This document shows, piece after piece, positions 49,548-50,172 of a DNA stretch of 50,172 nucleotides. Origin of the DNA: Arthrobacter sp. SO5 (GTDB taxonomy: Bacteria > Actinomycetota > Actinomycetes > Actinomycetales > Micrococcaceae). The DNA is taken from contig NZ_MQTQ01000037.1 of NCBI RefSeq assembly GCF_020532805.1, positions 1-50,172 of the forward strand. Direction: 5' to 3'. A model generated the notes under the pieces. It was not told the origin of the DNA. It made no database searches and worked only from the letters and a program-made list of their open reading frames with translations. Position numbers and translations under genes: made by a program. How positions within the stretch are numbered: the first letter of the stretch is position 1; each line of letters starts with the position of its first letter.

Positions 49548-50042
49548 TCAGCCGCCGGCGCCCATGAACCGCGTGAAGCGACCGAGGACGCCGGGCCAGC
49601 CGGCGGCGTAGTCCGCCCGCGTTGCGGCAGGGTCCTCGGCGCCTTCCCAGCCGCTGTGGACAAGCCGCAGCTCCGTCCCGTCCTCCAGTGCCCGGAACGA
49701 TACCCGGAGCTCGGTAGACCACATAGCCGAGGACCCGGGGTGCCAGCTGGCGTGGAAGGACAAGGGGGGCTGCCAGTCATCGATGGAGCCCCAGATAGCG
49801 GTTCGGCCGTCGTCAGCGGTCTCCAGGATCAGCAGCTCTTCGAATTCGACATAGGAGCCCGCGCCGTAGACGCTCTGCGTCTCCATCGGCCACCAGAGGT
49901 GGGTGTGCTCGGTAAAGCCCACAAAGGCGCGTGCGACGGCGCCTGGAACGGTCACTGTGCAGCACACCGGGTCCAACGCGTCTACCGACGACGGCTCCGC
50001 TCCGTCCGTTGGGGCATGGCTGAAGAGGTTATCCATGGGCAT
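49548..50042 (-). CDS. SRPBCC / AHSA1-like protein
   Basis: This protein of about 164 residues has the START-like SRPBCC pattern: CCTVTVPGAVARAFVGFTEH followed by LWWP, a central beta sheet, and the C-terminal ELRLVHSGWE then AGWPGVLGRFTRFM helix. Such proteins bind small hydrophobic ligands or act in stress responses. The start could be the ATG at 50042 or at 50036. It is convergent with the LacI-type gene. Confidence 0.85.
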   Translation of the reverse strand: MPMDNLFSHAPTDGAEPSSVDALDPVCCTVTVPGAVARAFVGFTEHTHLWWPMETQSVYGAGSYVEFEELLILETADDGRTAIWGSIDDWQPPLSFHASWHPGSSAMWSTELRVSFRALEDGTELRLVHSGWEGAEDPAATRADYAAGWPGVLGRFTRFMGAGG

Positions 50043-50104
50043 CAACTCTACCCGCGGCCGCCCACACTCATGACCCCTGGCTCCTTGTTTGGTGGTTAAA
50101 GTGG

Positions 50105-50136
50105 GAGAGCCTCCAACCTGGTGGTTGGAGGCTCTC
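50105..50136 (-). terminator. rRNA operon terminator
   Basis: GAGAGCCTCCAACC and GGTTGGAGGCTCTC pair perfectly over 14 bases around a TGGT loop, 12 bases after the 5S end. It closes the ribosomal RNA operon that enters from the right. Confidence 0.85.
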
Positions 50137-50148
50137 GACCTGAATGAT

Positions 50149-50172
50149 GTTCCGGCGGTGACCTACTCTCCC
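50149..50172 (-). rRNA. rrf: 5S rRNA, 3' end (cut by window edge)
   Basis: The minus strand reads GGGAGAGTAGGTCACCGCCG then GAAC, the conserved 3' end of actinobacterial 5S rRNA. Only the last 24 bases are inside the window. Confidence 0.9.

Noticed and set aside
1..50172. CRISPR arrays, insertion sequences or prophage
   Set aside because: No regularly spaced repeats, transposase or phage genes were seen. The only tandem repeats are in-frame repeats in fliK and fliP.

Overview
The window comes from a high-GC actinobacterium. The tightly overlapping genes, many GTG starts, a DUF4193 protein, a DUF4032 protein, an AMIN-like secreted protein and the flagellar gene order all suggest a motile member of the Micrococcaceae (Arthrobacter/Pseudarthrobacter-like). 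That placement is inferred from gene content and style, not from a database comparison.

Region 1 (1-28094) is a nearly complete flagellar locus. On the minus strand, reading from right to left, a filament unit (fliC, fliD, fliS, a FliT-like gene) is followed by flgB-flgC-fliE-fliF-fliG-fliH-fliI-fliJ-C40 peptidase-fliK-flgD-flgE. After a strong hairpin comes a lone gene for a membrane-anchored beta-helix protein, then flbD-motA-motB-fliM-fliN-fliO-fliP-fliQ-fliR-flhB-flhA and the start of an flhF-like gene cut by the window edge. On the plus strand, diverging from fliC, lie flgN-flgK-flgL-fliW. Four sites with the form TWAC-N15-GSCGATAR sit before flgB, fliC, flgN and fliM and look like sigma-28-type flagellar promoters. 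Together the genes supply the MS and C rings, export gate and ATPase, rod, hook and hook-length control, stators, hook-filament junction, cap, filament and chaperones. Rod genes flgF/flgG, fliL, flgM, fliA, csrA and chemotaxis genes are not in the window.

Region 2 (28114-33538) holds unrelated single genes on the minus strand: an AMIN-like secreted protein, DUF4193, a GyrI-like domain protein, a Tat-type multicopper oxidase, tRNA-Thr(UGU) and a membrane-anchored DsbA-like thioredoxin-fold protein.

Region 3 (33718-38898) is on the plus strand: otsA-otsB for trehalose synthesis, an MsiK/UgpC-type sugar ABC ATPase that stands alone, and a DUF4032 gene. An FAD-linked oxidase of the GlcD type lies convergent to them.

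Region 4 (40365-49502) is a maltose/maltodextrin module. A minus-strand operon (malE-like lipoprotein, malF-like and malG-like permeases, GH13 maltodextrinase) diverges from a plus-strand pair (GH13 alpha-glucosidase and LacI-family regulator). Two perfect matches to TGNAANCGNTNNCA lie in the divergent promoter region, one next to each unit, and fit a LacI-family operator. The operon has no ATPase gene, so the stand-alone MsiK-like ATPase at 36270 is the obvious partner. The window ends with an SRPBCC protein, an rRNA-type terminator and the 3' end of a 5S rRNA gene entering from the right on the minus strand.
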